This document shows positions 46,291 to 55,447 of a DNA stretch of 64,000 nt, in pieces. A program made the translations under genes and the position numbers. Source of the DNA: Mycolicibacterium lutetiense (lineage in GTDB: Bacteria > Actinomycetota > Actinomycetes > Mycobacteriales > Mycobacteriaceae). Each line of letters begins with the position of its first letter. The first letter of the stretch is position 1. The notes below the pieces were generated by a model. It ran no database searches and was not told where the DNA came from. It was given only the letters and a program-made list of their open reading frames with translations. Where the stretch lies: the NCBI RefSeq assembly GCF_017876775.1, contig NZ_JAGIOP010000002.1, positions 1,550,001 through 1,614,000 on the forward strand, written 5' to 3'.

Positions 46291-47535
46291 GTGGATTTCG
46301 CTTTGCCCGAACATCTTTCAACTGTGCTTGCCGAGATGGACGAGTTCATCGAGGCCGAGATCAAGCCGCTTGAGCGCGAGCACATGCAGTACTTCGACCA
46401 GCGCCGCGAATACGCCCGCACCGACTGGGAGAACGGCGGGGTGCCCGCCCGGGCCTGGGAGGATCTGCTCGACGAGATGCGCCGGCGTGCCGATGCCGCG
46501 GGCTGGCTCCGGTATGGGTTACCTGCCCGGTTCGGCGGGCGTGACGGCAGCAACCTGGACATGGCGGTGATCCGGGAACACCTGGCGCACAAGGGCCTCG
46601 GACTACACAACGATCTGCAGGACGAATCCTCGATCGTGGGCAACTTCCCGCAGGTGATCATGATGGACCGGTTCGGCACCGAGGCGCAGAAGGCCGAATG
46701 GGTGGAGGCGATGCTCACCGGTAGGCGCTCGATGGCATTCGGATTGACCGAGCCCGACCACGGTTCAGATGCCACCTGGCTGGAGACCACGGCGGTACCC
46801 GATGGGGACGGCTGGGTCATCAACGGCACCAAACGCTGGAACACCGGAGTACATCGGGCCACACACGATCTGATCTTCGCCCGCACCTCCGGCGAGCCCG
46901 GACAAGGTCGTGGCATCACCGCCTTCCTGGTGCCCACCGACTCGCCGGGATTCACCGTCCCGTTCTACTGGTGGACGTTCAACATGCCCACCGATCACGG
47001 CGAGGTGGAACTGAAGGACGTGCGCGTGCCGGCCGATGCGGTGCTCGGCGAGATCGACCTCGGTCTGGAGGTCGGGCAGACCTTCCTGCACGAAAACCGG
47101 ATTCGTCAGGCCGCCAGCAGTCTGGGCGCCGCCCAGTTCTGCATCGACCGCGCCGTGGACTACGCCAACCGGCGCATGGTGTTCGGTAAGCCGCTGGCGG
47201 TGAACCAGGCCGTCCAGTGGCCGTTGGTGGAGCTGCAGACCGAGGCGCAGATGGTCCGGTTGCTGGTCCGTTATGCCGCGACGCAGCTGGACCAGAACCA
47301 CCACATGGAGGTGTCCGACAAGGTCTCGATGGCCAACTACCGCGCCAACCGCCTGGTGTGCGAAGCCGCCGACCGTGCCATGCAGGTGCACGGCGGCATC
47401 GGCTACAGCCGTCACGAACCGTTCGAGCACATCTACCGGCACCACCGGCGTTACCGCATCACCGAAGGTGCCGAGGAGATCCAGATGCGCCGGGTGGCGC
47501 AGCGGCTGTTCGGTTTCGGCAAGGCCAAGCGGTGA
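46291..47535 (+). CDS. Acyl-CoA dehydrogenase family protein (LvaC/ACAD11-like)
   Basis: 414 residues with full acyl-CoA dehydrogenase architecture: N-terminal helices, a beta domain with RSMAFGLTEPDHGSDATW, and a C-terminal block ending QVHGGIGYSRHEPFEHIYRHHRRYRITEGAEEIQ. It is directly followed by an APH-type kinase and a DUF6285 protein. That triad is the one described in the levulinate (lva) pathway and in ACAD10/11, where a phosphorylated 4-hydroxyacyl-CoA is rearranged. GTG start at 46291. Confidence 0.85.
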   Translation: MDFALPEHLSTVLAEMDEFIEAEIKPLEREHMQYFDQRREYARTDWENGGVPARAWEDLLDEMRRRADAAGWLRYGLPARFGGRDGSNLDMAVIREHLAHKGLGLHNDLQDESSIVGNFPQVIMMDRFGTEAQKAEWVEAMLTGRRSMAFGLTEPDHGSDATWLETTAVPDGDGWVINGTKRWNTGVHRATHDLIFARTSGEPGQGRGITAFLVPTDSPGFTVPFYWWTFNMPTDHGEVELKDVRVPADAVLGEIDLGLEVGQTFLHENRIRQAASSLGAAQFCIDRAVDYANRRMVFGKPLAVNQAVQWPLVELQTEAQMVRLLVRYAATQLDQNHHMEVSDKVSMANYRANRLVCEAADRAMQVHGGIGYSRHEPFEHIYRHHRRYRITEGAEEIQMRRVAQRLFGFGKAKR

Positions 47536-48512
47536 CGGAGGCCGGCCTGCTCACCTCCCGGCTGGTCGATGTCCTCACCCCGACGCTGGGCGACGGGATC
47601 GCCGTGGAGAACCTGCGCGAGCTGACCGGCGGAGCCAGCCGCACCACCTGGTCGTTCGACGCCGTCACGGACTCGGCTCGGCGCCCGCTGATCCTGCGGA
47701 CCGGCGCCCCCGATGAGGTCCATGCCGGTATGGAACTGGAGGCCGGTGCCCAACGGGCGGCGGCACTGGCCGGAGCCCCGGTCCCCCACGTGCTGGTCGC
47801 CGACGATTCCGTTGCCTCGCTGGGCGATCCCTTCCTGATCTGTGACTTCATCGGTGGCGAGACCATCGTGCGGCGCATCCAGCGCACGCTCGACGATGAC
47901 GGCCGGGCCCGGCTGCTGACCCAGTGCGCACAGGCGCTGGCCGCCATCCACCGGTCCTCACCGCCCGCTCTGCCCGGCCTCGTCGAGCTGGACCAGGTAG
48001 CCCAATGGCGTGAGCAACTCGATGAGATGGGCGATACCACAGCCACTTTCGAGTGGGTCTTTCGCTGGCTGGATGCCAACCGGCCGCCCGTGTCGCCGCT
48101 GCGGCTGGTGCATGGCGACTTCCGGATGGGCAACCTCATCGTCGACGACTCGGGCCTGGCCGCGGTACTGGACTGGGAGTTGGTGCACCTCGGCGAGGTG
48201 TATGAAGATCTGGCCTGGTTCTGCATCCGGGCCTGGCGGTTCGGGGCCCCGGCCGCCCTCGGGGCGGGCGGACTGGGCAGCATCGAGAGCTTTCTGGACG
48301 CCTACCAGGAAGCCGCCGGGCAGGAGCTGGACCGGTCGGCGATCCGCTGGTGGCTCGTACTCGCCACCCTGCGCTGGGGCGTCATCTGTCGCTACCAGGC
48401 CGAGCGGCATCTGAGCGGGCAGACCCGGTCGGTGGAGCTGGCAACCATCGGCCGTCGGGTGTGCGAAACCGAATGGGACCTGTTGTGTCTGCTGGACGGG
48501 AGCAGCTGGTGA
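47532..48512 (+). CDS. APH-fold phosphotransferase (LvaA/ACAD11-kinase-like)
   Basis: 326 residues with an aminoglycoside-phosphotransferase fold. The catalytic loop is HGDFRMGN (His194-Gly-Asp196) and the metal-binding motif DWE is at 214-216. The partners argue against drug resistance and for a 4-hydroxyacyl-CoA kinase as in LvaA. The GTG start at 47532 overlaps the dehydrogenase stop by 4 bases, and its end overlaps the DUF6285 gene by 4 bases, so the three are tightly coupled. Confidence 0.82.
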   Translation: MTEAGLLTSRLVDVLTPTLGDGIAVENLRELTGGASRTTWSFDAVTDSARRPLILRTGAPDEVHAGMELEAGAQRAAALAGAPVPHVLVADDSVASLGDPFLICDFIGGETIVRRIQRTLDDDGRARLLTQCAQALAAIHRSSPPALPGLVELDQVAQWREQLDEMGDTTATFEWVFRWLDANRPPVSPLRLVHGDFRMGNLIVDDSGLAAVLDWELVHLGEVYEDLAWFCIRAWRFGAPAALGAGGLGSIESFLDAYQEAAGQELDRSAIRWWLVLATLRWGVICRYQAERHLSGQTRSVELATIGRRVCETEWDLLCLLDGSSW

Positions 48513-48871
48513 GCAACCTGTACGGACGGCCGAGCGCAGCTGAACTCGTGGCCGCGGTCGCGGAGTTCCTCGACACCGAGGTACGTGAACACACCGCCGG
48601 AGCCGTGAGTTTTCACGCCCGCGTGGCGGCCAACGCCCTCCGCATCGTCGAACGCGAACTGCTGGCTGCCGACACCCCTGCTGCGGCTGCCGCCTCGTCT
48701 GAGGCCTTGACCGGCATCGGATTCACCGACGAGGCCGCGCTGGCGGCGGCAATCCGGGCCGGCGAACTCGACGACCGAGCCGATGACGTCACCGCCTGCC
48801 TGCAGGTCCTGGTACGTCAACGGCTTGCCGCCGCGCATCCGGGCTACGACGAACCCCGAGGAGGCCGATGA
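48509..48871 (+). CDS. DUF6285 protein (LvaB-like partner)
   Basis: 120 residues, helical (RPSAAELVAAVAEFLDTEV, then ARVAANALRIVEREL). Matches the small DUF6285 protein that accompanies the APH-fold kinase in lva-type loci, where it is needed for kinase activity. GTG start at 48509 inside the end of the kinase gene; ends overlapping the NTF2-like gene. Confidence 0.75.
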   Translation: MSNLYGRPSAAELVAAVAEFLDTEVREHTAGAVSFHARVAANALRIVERELLAADTPAAAAASSEALTGIGFTDEAALAAAIRAGELDDRADDVTACLQVLVRQRLAAAHPGYDEPRGGR

Positions 48872-49260
48872 TGTCCCCCACCCACACCCAGGTCATCGAG
48901 GACGTCGCGCACCGGCTGTTCGACGCGATCGAACGCGGAGACACCGCCGGCGTGGCCCGGCTGTGGGCCGATGACGTCGCGGTATGGCACAGCGGTGACT
49001 CCCGGGACAACAACCGCGCCCGTGCATTGAAGGTCATCGACTGGTTCATCGAGGCCACCGGCCAGCGCCGCTATGAAGTGCTGGACCGGCAGTTCTTCGA
49101 CGGCGGATTTGTCCAGCAGCACGTCCTGCACGCCGGCGCACGGGACGGAGCATTGATCGCGTTACGGGTGTGCATCGTGATCAAAGTGGGTACGGACGGT
49201 CTGATCCACCGCATCGACGAATACTTCGATCCGAAGGACATCGCACCCTTGTTCACCTGA
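48868..49260 (+). CDS. NTF2-like / SnoaL-type protein
   Basis: 130 residues, a cone-shaped alpha+beta fold recognisable from FDAIERGDTAGVARLWADDVAVWHSG and the C-terminal IHRIDEYFDPKDIAPL. Such proteins are isomerases, hydratases or ligand binders in catabolic routes. Start ATG at 48868 (or the adjacent second Met), overlapping the preceding stop. Last clear member of the catabolic operon. Confidence 0.82.
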   Translation: MMSPTHTQVIEDVAHRLFDAIERGDTAGVARLWADDVAVWHSGDSRDNNRARALKVIDWFIEATGQRRYEVLDRQFFDGGFVQQHVLHAGARDGALIALRVCIVIKVGTDGLIHRIDEYFDPKDIAPLFT

Positions 49261-49287
49261 CCTCGACCCGACGTATTTGGAGGTGCC

Positions 49288-49803
49288 ATGGCCACACTCA
49301 GCGACATCCTGACCACACACGCGGGAAATTGGAACCTAGCCCCGGACCGGTCCCGGGTGACGTTCCGGAACAAGACGCTGTGGGGCCTCGCCACCGTCAC
49401 CGGCCGGTTCACCGAGTTCACCGGTACGGGCCGGGCCGATGACGGGGTGACCGGCCGTGTGGTCATCGCGGCAGCGTCGGTGCGCACCGGAATCGGCAAG
49501 CGTGACGCCCATCTACGGTCGGCCGATTTTTTCGATGCCGAGGTTCATCCCGATATCACCGTGCAGGTGACAGGTTTGGATTCCTCGGACGGGAGCGCGC
49601 GATTGACGACGGTTCTGACCGTACGCGGCGTATCCCGAACCATCGAGTTGCCGGTCGATGTCGAGATTCTCGACGACGGTGCACTGCAGCTGTCCGGCCG
49701 GTGCGAGGTCCAACGAGACGACTTCGGCGTGTCGGGAGACCTGCTCGGGATGGTGGGTCCGACGACGGTCCTGTCGGGTGAACTCGTGTTCACGCGAGTC
49801 TGA
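49288..49803 (+). CDS. YceI family lipid-binding protein
   Basis: 171 residues, YceI-type beta barrel that binds isoprenoid or amphiphilic molecules. The pattern WNLAPDRSRVTFRNKTLWGLATVTGRF, then KRDAHLRSADFFDAEVHPDI, then RDDFGVS is diagnostic. No signal peptide, so it is cytoplasmic, unlike the E. coli form. ATG at 49288 with TTGGAGGT 5 bases upstream. It follows the catabolic operon with a 27-base gap and may be cotranscribed. Confidence 0.88.
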   Translation: MATLSDILTTHAGNWNLAPDRSRVTFRNKTLWGLATVTGRFTEFTGTGRADDGVTGRVVIAAASVRTGIGKRDAHLRSADFFDAEVHPDITVQVTGLDSSDGSARLTTVLTVRGVSRTIELPVDVEILDDGALQLSGRCEVQRDDFGVSGDLLGMVGPTTVLSGELVFTRV

Positions 49804-49867
49804 TGCCCCACAACAGAATTCGCTGAGTTGTCCGGCCAACGGCGTCGTGAGCAGTAGCATCGGCACC

Positions 49868-50266
49868 ATGGCCGGCCCAGCGCCGCTGCGCATCCTGGTG
49901 TACAGCGACAACCCGCGCACCCGCGAGCAGGTACGACTCGCGCTGGGCAAACGCGTGCACCCCGAACTGCCGGACCTGGCATACGTGGAGATCGCGACCG
50001 CGCCGATGGTGATCTCACAGATGGACGCCGGGGGCATCGACCTGGCGATTCTCGACGGAGAGGCCACGCCGGCCGGGGGCATGGGGGTGGCCAAGCAGCT
50101 CAAGGACGAGATCACCGACTGCCCGCCGATCCTGGTGCTCACCGGGCGTCCCGATGATGCCTGGCTGGCTAGCTGGTCACAGGCGGAGGCCGCCGTGCCC
50201 CACCCGATCGATCCGATCCGGTTGAGTGACGCGGTGGTGTCGTTGCTGCGCGCTCCGGTCCAATAA
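49868..50266 (+). CDS. Response-regulator receiver-like protein (Rv3143-type)
   Basis: 132 residues, receiver fold without an output domain: LRILVYSDNPRTREQVRLALG at the N-terminus, GGIDLAILDGEATPAGGMGVA (Asp of LDGE in the phospho-acceptor place), then PPILVLTGRPDDAW. The position just upstream of nuoA matches the conserved mycobacterial arrangement. Whether it is phosphorylated or linked to Nuo control is unknown. ATG at 49868; no close ribosome site. Confidence 0.82.
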   Translation: MAGPAPLRILVYSDNPRTREQVRLALGKRVHPELPDLAYVEIATAPMVISQMDAGGIDLAILDGEATPAGGMGVAKQLKDEITDCPPILVLTGRPDDAWLASWSQAEAAVPHPIDPIRLSDAVVSLLRAPVQ

Positions 50267-50438
50267 TTCTTCCCCGAATTACCCTGTTGCCGTTGACTTT
50301 CGCGGCATGGCTGTGGCCGCAGCGACACACTGCCCCGATATGAAACGATACTAACCAAAATATGTGGCGCAGGCCGCAAACCTCGCTAGGCTGTGGGTTA
50401 GCTCACATCGACAGCCCACCGAGGGAGCGATACGCGGC
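50267..50438 (+). promoter_or_regulatory. nuoA: Leader and candidate promoter of the nuo operon
   Basis: 170 bases without genes. TAGGCT (50387-50392) fits a TANNNT -10 box 46 bases before the nuoA ATG, but a good -35 is lacking at 17 bases; TTGACT occurs further upstream. The segment 50341-50366 is AT-rich compared with its surroundings. GAGGGAG (50421-50427) is the nuoA ribosome site. Confidence 0.4.
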
Positions 50439-50807
50439 ATGAATTTGTACACGCCCATCCTGGTTCTCGGAGCGATCGCGGCCGCGTTCGCCGTGGGTTC
50501 CGTGGGAATCGCGCTCGTCATCGGCCCACGCCGCTACAACCGGTCCAAACTTGAGGCCTACGAATGCGGTATCGAACCGATGCAGCCCGGGGCCGCCGGC
50601 GTGACGGGCCAGCGCATGCCGATCCGGTACTACCTGACGGCGATGTTGTTCATCGTGTTCGACATCGAAATCGTCTTCCTCTACCCGTGGGCGGTGGCAT
50701 TCGACAGTCTCGGGCTGTTTGCGCTGGTGGAGATGTTGCTGTTCATGCTCACGGTGTTCGTGGCGTATGCCTATGTCTGGCGGCGAGGGGGCCTGAATTG
50801 GGATTAG
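50439..50807 (+). CDS. nuoA: NADH-quinone oxidoreductase subunit A
   Basis: 122 residues, three membrane helices. First gene of the complex I operon. Conserved loop [15 protein letters not shown] and the acidic helix [12 protein letters not shown] are present. Part of the membrane arm near the quinone site. ATG at 50439, 11 bases after GAGGGAG. Confidence 0.96.
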   Translation: MNLYTPILVLGAIAAAFAVGSVGIALVIGPRRYNRSKLEAYECGIEPMQPGAAGVTGQRMPIRYYLTAMLFIVFDIEIVFLYPWAVAFDSLGLFALVEMLLFMLTVFVAYAYVWRRGGLNWD

Positions 50808-51352
50808 AGGAGCGCCTGCCGGGTGGAATCCTGCTGTCGACGGTGGAGGCTGTCGCGGGCTACGCACGTAAGGGCTCGTTGTGGCCGGCGACCTTCGGCC
50901 TGGCCTGCTGCGCAATCGAGATGATGTCGACCGCCGGGCCGCGTTTCGACATCGCTCGGTTCGGCATGGAGCGGTTCTCCGCGACGCCGCGGCAGGCCGA
51001 CCTGATGATCGTTGCGGGCCGGGTCAGCCAGAAGATGGCGCCGGTGCTGCGACAGATCTACGACCAGATGGCTGAACCGAAATGGGTGCTGGCCATGGGG
51101 GTTTGCGCTTCCTCCGGCGGCATGTTCAACAACTACGCGGTGGTCCAGGGTGTCGACCACGTGGTGCCGGTCGACATCTATCTGCCCGGCTGCCCACCGC
51201 GCCCGGAGATGCTCCTGCACGCAATCCTCAAGTTGCACGACAAAATTCAGCAGATGCCGCTCGGGGTCAACCGCGAGGAGGCGATCCGGGAGGCCGAGCA
51301 GGCAGCGCTGGCCGTCACACCGACCATCGAACTCAAAGGACTGCTGCGGTGA
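50798..51352 (+). CDS. nuoB: NADH-quinone oxidoreductase subunit B
   Basis: 184 residues. Carries the terminal [4Fe-4S] cluster N2 that reduces quinone: [29 protein letters not shown] and LPGCPPRPE supply the Cys ligands. It starts at TTG 50798 ([10 protein letters not shown]), 10 bases inside nuoA, with GAGGGGG upstream; this fits the family N-terminus. Peripheral arm subunit. Confidence 0.96.
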   Translation: MGLEERLPGGILLSTVEAVAGYARKGSLWPATFGLACCAIEMMSTAGPRFDIARFGMERFSATPRQADLMIVAGRVSQKMAPVLRQIYDQMAEPKWVLAMGVCASSGGMFNNYAVVQGVDHVVPVDIYLPGCPPRPEMLLHAILKLHDKIQQMPLGVNREEAIREAEQAALAVTPTIELKGLLR

Positions 51353-52038
51353 GCATGGCCGACGGGCCGGGCGGCGGCGACAGCCCCGAGGTGATCGGGA
51401 CGCGCCGCGGCATGTTCGGCGCCTCGGGCACGGGCGACACCTCGGGATACGGCCGACTGGTGCGATCGGTGGAATTGCCCGGCAGCTCCCCCCGCCCCTA
51501 CGGCCAGTACTTCGACGAGGTGGTGGACCGGCTCGCCGAAATCCTCGGCGAGGAACGCTATGCAGTGTCGATCGAGCGCGTGGTGGTGCATTGTGACGAG
51601 CTGACCCTGGAGGTCAGCCGGGTCCAACTGCCCGCGGTGGCCAGTGTCCTTCGCGATGATCCGCAATTGCGGTTCGAGCTGTGCCTGGGTGTGAGCGGGG
51701 TGCACTATCCCGACGACACCGACCGCGAACTGCACGCCGTCTACCCGCTGATGTCGATCACCCACAACCGCCGGATCCGGCTGGAAGTCGCAGCGCCCGA
51801 TGCGGATCCGCACATGCCGTCGCTGTTCACGGTCTATCCGACCACCGACTGGCACGAACGTGAGACCTACGACTTCTTCGGAATCGTGTTCGACGGACAC
51901 CCGGCGTTGACCCGGATCGAGATGCCCGACGACTGGGTCGGCCATCCCCAGCGCAAGGACTATCCGCTGGGCGGCATTCCGGTCGAATACCACGGCGCGC
52001 AGATCCCGCCACCCGATCAGCGGAGGTCCTACAACTGA
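51349..52038 (+). CDS. nuoC: NADH-quinone oxidoreductase subunit C
   Basis: 229 residues. Peripheral-arm subunit at the quinone module with the 30-kDa signature [27 protein letters not shown] and [13 protein letters not shown]. The GTG at 51349 overlaps nuoB by 4 bases; an ATG two codons on is possible. Separate from nuoD, not fused as in E. coli. Confidence 0.95.
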   Translation: MSMADGPGGGDSPEVIGTRRGMFGASGTGDTSGYGRLVRSVELPGSSPRPYGQYFDEVVDRLAEILGEERYAVSIERVVVHCDELTLEVSRVQLPAVASVLRDDPQLRFELCLGVSGVHYPDDTDRELHAVYPLMSITHNRRIRLEVAAPDADPHMPSLFTVYPTTDWHERETYDFFGIVFDGHPALTRIEMPDDWVGHPQRKDYPLGGIPVEYHGAQIPPPDQRRSYN

Positions 52039-53342
52039 TGAGTACCGAATCTCCCGTCGTGGTGGTCGGCGGACAGGACTGGGACGACGTGGTGGCCGCG
52101 GCCCGCGAGCATGCCGGTGAACGCATCGTGGTGAACATGGGCCCCCAGCATCCGTCGACCCACGGGGTGCTGCGGCTGATCCTGGAGATCGAGGGCGAAA
52201 TCATCACCGAAGCCCGTTGCGGCATCGGCTATCTGCACACCGGCATCGAGAAGAACCTGGAATACCGCAACTGGACGCAGGGCGTCACGTTCGTCACCCG
52301 GATGGACTACCTCTCACCGTTCTTCAATGAGACCGCCTACTGCCTGGGCGTGGAGAAGCTGCTCGGTGTCACCGACGATATTCCCCAGCGCGCCAGCATC
52401 ATCCGGGTGATGCTCATGGAGCTCAACCGGATTTCCTCGCACCTGGTGGCGCTGGCCACCGGCGGCATGGAGTTAGGTGCGATGTCGGCCATGTTTTATG
52501 GGTTCCGGGAGCGCGAAGAGATTCTGCGGGTCTTCGAGTCGATCACCGGCCTGCGGATGAACCATGCCTACATCCGGCCGGGTGGGCTGGCCGCCGACCT
52601 GCCTGACGGCGCGCTGAGCGAGGTTCGGGCGCTGCTCGATCAGCTGCCGAAAGGCCTGCAGGACTTGGAGGATCTGCTCAATGAGAACTACATCTGGAAG
52701 GCCCGCACCGTCGGTGTCGGGTATCTCGACCTGACCGGATGCATGGCGCTGGGGATCACCGGACCGGTGTTGCGCTCCACCGGGCTTCCCCACGACCTGC
52801 GTCGCGCACAACCGTACTGCGGCTATGAGGACTACGAATTCGATGTCATCACCGATGATCGCTGCGACTCCTACGGCCGGTACATCATCCGGGTAAAGGA
52901 GATGCGGGAGTCGATCAAGATCGTCGAACAGTGCGTCGAGCGACTTGAGAAGTTCGGCCCCGGCCCCGTGATGATCGCCGACAAGAAGCTGGCCTGGCCG
53001 GCCGATCTCAAGGTGGGCCCAGACGGGTTGGGCAACTCCCCCGAACACATCGCCAAGATCATGGGCCAGTCGATGGAGGGGCTGATCCATCACTTCAAGC
53101 TCGTCACCGAGGGCATCCGGGTTCCGGCCGGGCAGGTGTACGTCGCGGTGGAATCCCCGCGCGGTGAGCTCGGAGTGCACATGGTGTCCGATGGCGGCAC
53201 CCGGCCCTACCGGGTGCACTACCGCGACCCCTCGTTCACGAATCTTCAAGCGGTGGCGGCGATGTGCGAGGGCGGCATGGTCGCCGATGCCATTGCCGCG
53301 GTGGCGTCGATCGATCCGGTCATGGGCGGTGTTGACCGATGA
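52038..53342 (+). CDS. nuoD: NADH-quinone oxidoreductase subunit D
   Basis: 434 residues, 49-kDa subunit related to hydrogenase large subunits, forming the quinone pocket with NuoB. Conserved [14 protein letters not shown] (catalytic-site His), [10 protein letters not shown] and the C-terminal [27 protein letters not shown] at 52038 shares one base with the nuoC stop. Confidence 0.97.
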   Translation: MSTESPVVVVGGQDWDDVVAAAREHAGERIVVNMGPQHPSTHGVLRLILEIEGEIITEARCGIGYLHTGIEKNLEYRNWTQGVTFVTRMDYLSPFFNETAYCLGVEKLLGVTDDIPQRASIIRVMLMELNRISSHLVALATGGMELGAMSAMFYGFREREEILRVFESITGLRMNHAYIRPGGLAADLPDGALSEVRALLDQLPKGLQDLEDLLNENYIWKARTVGVGYLDLTGCMALGITGPVLRSTGLPHDLRRAQPYCGYEDYEFDVITDDRCDSYGRYIIRVKEMRESIKIVEQCVERLEKFGPGPVMIADKKLAWPADLKVGPDGLGNSPEHIAKIMGQSMEGLIHHFKLVTEGIRVPAGQVYVAVESPRGELGVHMVSDGGTRPYRVHYRDPSFTNLQAVAAMCEGGMVADAIAAVASIDPVMGGVDR

Positions 53343-53370
53343 GCGCTTGCGCGAAGAGGAGACAGCACGG

Positions 53371-54102
53371 ATGAGTGACGTATTCATTCAGCTGGGGCAA
53401 CGCCCCGATGAAGCGGGCCCGCCGATCAACGGGCCCGCGGCATATCCGGATGAGGTGACGGCGCGGCTCACCGCCGAGGCCGGGCAGATCACCGCCCGCT
53501 ACCCCGATGCCCGTTCCGCCCTATTGCCGTTGCTACACCTGGTGCAGGCCGAGGACAGTTGCCTCACGCCGGCCGGGATCGGTTTCTGCGCAACCTTGTT
53601 GGGCCTCACCGACGCCGAGGTCACCGCGGTGGCCACGTTCTACTCGATGTACCGGCGCACCCCGACCGGCGACTACCTCGTCGGGGTGTGCACCAACACG
53701 TTGTGCGCGATCATGGGCGGCGACGCGATCCTGGACGCGCTGCAGGAGCACCTGGGCATCCACGCCGGGGACACCACAGCCGATCGCCGGGTCACGCTCG
53801 AACACATCGAGTGCAATGCGGCGTGCGACTACGCGCCGGTGGTGATGGTCAACTGGGAGTTCTACGACAACCAGACCCTTTCGTCGGCACGGGATCTCGT
53901 CGACGGCCTGCGCGGCGGAACGCCACCGGCCCCGACCCGCGGGGCACCACTGTGCACCTTCCGTGAAACCGCCCGCACCCTGGCCGGTCTGACCAATCCG
54001 CATACCCCGGGAGGCGCCCCCGGCACGGCCACGCTGGCCGGCCTGCGGGAAGCCCGGAAACGCGGGATGTCCACTCCCGAAGTGGGAGGTCCGATCTCGT
54101 GA
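53371..54102 (+). CDS. nuoE: NADH-quinone oxidoreductase subunit E
   Basis: 243 residues. Thioredoxin-like subunit with the [2Fe-2S] cluster N1a: GVCTNTLC and CNAACDYAPVVMVNW. The NADH-input module partner of NuoF. ATG at 53371 was chosen over an earlier TTG overlapping nuoD because GAGGAG precedes it and the length fits. The C-terminal tail is Pro/Gly-rich, as in other mycobacteria. Confidence 0.95.
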   Translation: MSDVFIQLGQRPDEAGPPINGPAAYPDEVTARLTAEAGQITARYPDARSALLPLLHLVQAEDSCLTPAGIGFCATLLGLTDAEVTAVATFYSMYRRTPTGDYLVGVCTNTLCAIMGGDAILDALQEHLGIHAGDTTADRRVTLEHIECNAACDYAPVVMVNWEFYDNQTLSSARDLVDGLRGGTPPAPTRGAPLCTFRETARTLAGLTNPHTPGGAPGTATLAGLREARKRGMSTPEVGGPIS

Positions 54103-55415
54103 CGGCGCTGACCCCGGTACTGAGCCGATTCTGGGACGAACCGGAACCATGGACGCTGGACACCTACCTCCGCCATGACGGTTACCGGGGGCTGCAGCGC
54201 GCGCTGGCGATGGGGCCGGACGACGTGATTGCGTTGGTGAAGGATTCCGGGCTGCGCGGACGCGGCGGCGCGGGATTCCCGACCGGAACCAAGTGGTCGT
54301 TCATCCCGCAAGGCGATGACGGCGCCGGGGCCAAGCCGCACTACCTCGTAGTCAACGCCGACGAATCGGAACCCGGGACGTGCAAGGACATTCCCCTCCT
54401 GCTGACCACGCCGCACTTCCTGATCGAAGGCATCATCATCGCGGCCTATGCGATCCGGGCGCGCCACGCGTTCATCTACGTCCGCGGCGAGGTGGCGCCG
54501 GTGTTGCGCCGCCTGCACGCCGCGGTCGCCGAGGCATATGCGGCCGGATACCTGGGCACCGACATCCTCGGCTCCGGATTCGACCTGGAACTGACCGTGC
54601 ACGCCGGAGCGGGCGCCTACATCTGCGGCGAGGAAACCGCGCTGCTGGACTCCCTGGAGGGCCGCCGCGGCCAACCGCGGCTACGCCCACCGTTTCCCGC
54701 GGTCGCAGGTCTGTACGCATGCCCGACCGTGGTCAACAATGTCGAGTCCATCGCCAGTGTCCCGCCGATCCTGGTCAACGGGGTGGACTGGTTCCGGTCG
54801 ATGGGATCGGAGAAATCCCCTGGCTTCACGCTGTATTCGCTGTCGGGCCACGTCAACCGGCCCGGCCAGTACGAGGCGCCACTGGGCATCACCCTGCGGG
54901 AGCTGCTCGACTACGCCGGCGGCGTCCGCGACGGGCACACCCTGAAATTCTGGACGCCGGGCGGTTCGTCGACACCACTGCTCACAGCTGAACACATCGA
55001 CGTACCACTGGATTACGAGGGCATGGCCTCCGTCGGCTCCATGCTCGGCACCAAGGCGCTGCAGATCTTCGACGAGACCACCTGCGTGGTGCGGGCCGTC
55101 CGGCGCTGGACTCAGTTCTACGCCCACGAATCGTGTGGCAAGTGCACACCGTGCCGGGAAGGCACCTACTGGCTGGCCCAGATCTATGCCCGACTGGAGA
55201 CCGGAGCAGGTGGGCAGGACGATATCGACAAGCTGCTGGATATCGCCGATACCGTATTCGGAAAGTCGTTCTGCGCGTTGGGTGATGGTGCCGCCACACC
55301 CGTGATGTCGTCGATCAGGCTGTTCCGCGACGAGTACGTGGCGCACCTGGACGGCGGGTGCCCGTTCGACCCGCACGCCTCGACATTGATGGCGACCGAA
55401 GGGGCGGGTGCGTAG
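54099..55415 (+). CDS. nuoF: NADH-quinone oxidoreductase subunit F
   Basis: 438 residues. Binds NADH and FMN and the [4Fe-4S] cluster N3. Visible: [13 protein letters not shown] (NADH loop), [12 protein letters not shown] (FMN), [17 protein letters not shown], and [10 protein letters not shown] with a fourth Cys in [11 protein letters not shown] start overlaps nuoE by 4 bases. Confidence 0.97.
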   Translation: MTALTPVLSRFWDEPEPWTLDTYLRHDGYRGLQRALAMGPDDVIALVKDSGLRGRGGAGFPTGTKWSFIPQGDDGAGAKPHYLVVNADESEPGTCKDIPLLLTTPHFLIEGIIIAAYAIRARHAFIYVRGEVAPVLRRLHAAVAEAYAAGYLGTDILGSGFDLELTVHAGAGAYICGEETALLDSLEGRRGQPRLRPPFPAVAGLYACPTVVNNVESIASVPPILVNGVDWFRSMGSEKSPGFTLYSLSGHVNRPGQYEAPLGITLRELLDYAGGVRDGHTLKFWTPGGSSTPLLTAEHIDVPLDYEGMASVGSMLGTKALQIFDETTCVVRAVRRWTQFYAHESCGKCTPCREGTYWLAQIYARLETGAGGQDDIDKLLDIADTVFGKSFCALGDGAATPVMSSIRLFRDEYVAHLDGGCPFDPHASTLMATEGAGA

Positions 55416-55447
55416 ATGTTTCTCACCGCGAGGAGAGAGGGGCGCGC

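Noticed and set aside
47532-48512. Aminoglycoside-resistance phosphotransferase
   Set aside because: Fold and HGD motif fit the APH superfamily, but tight coupling to an acyl-CoA dehydrogenase and DUF6285 points to a metabolic kinase.
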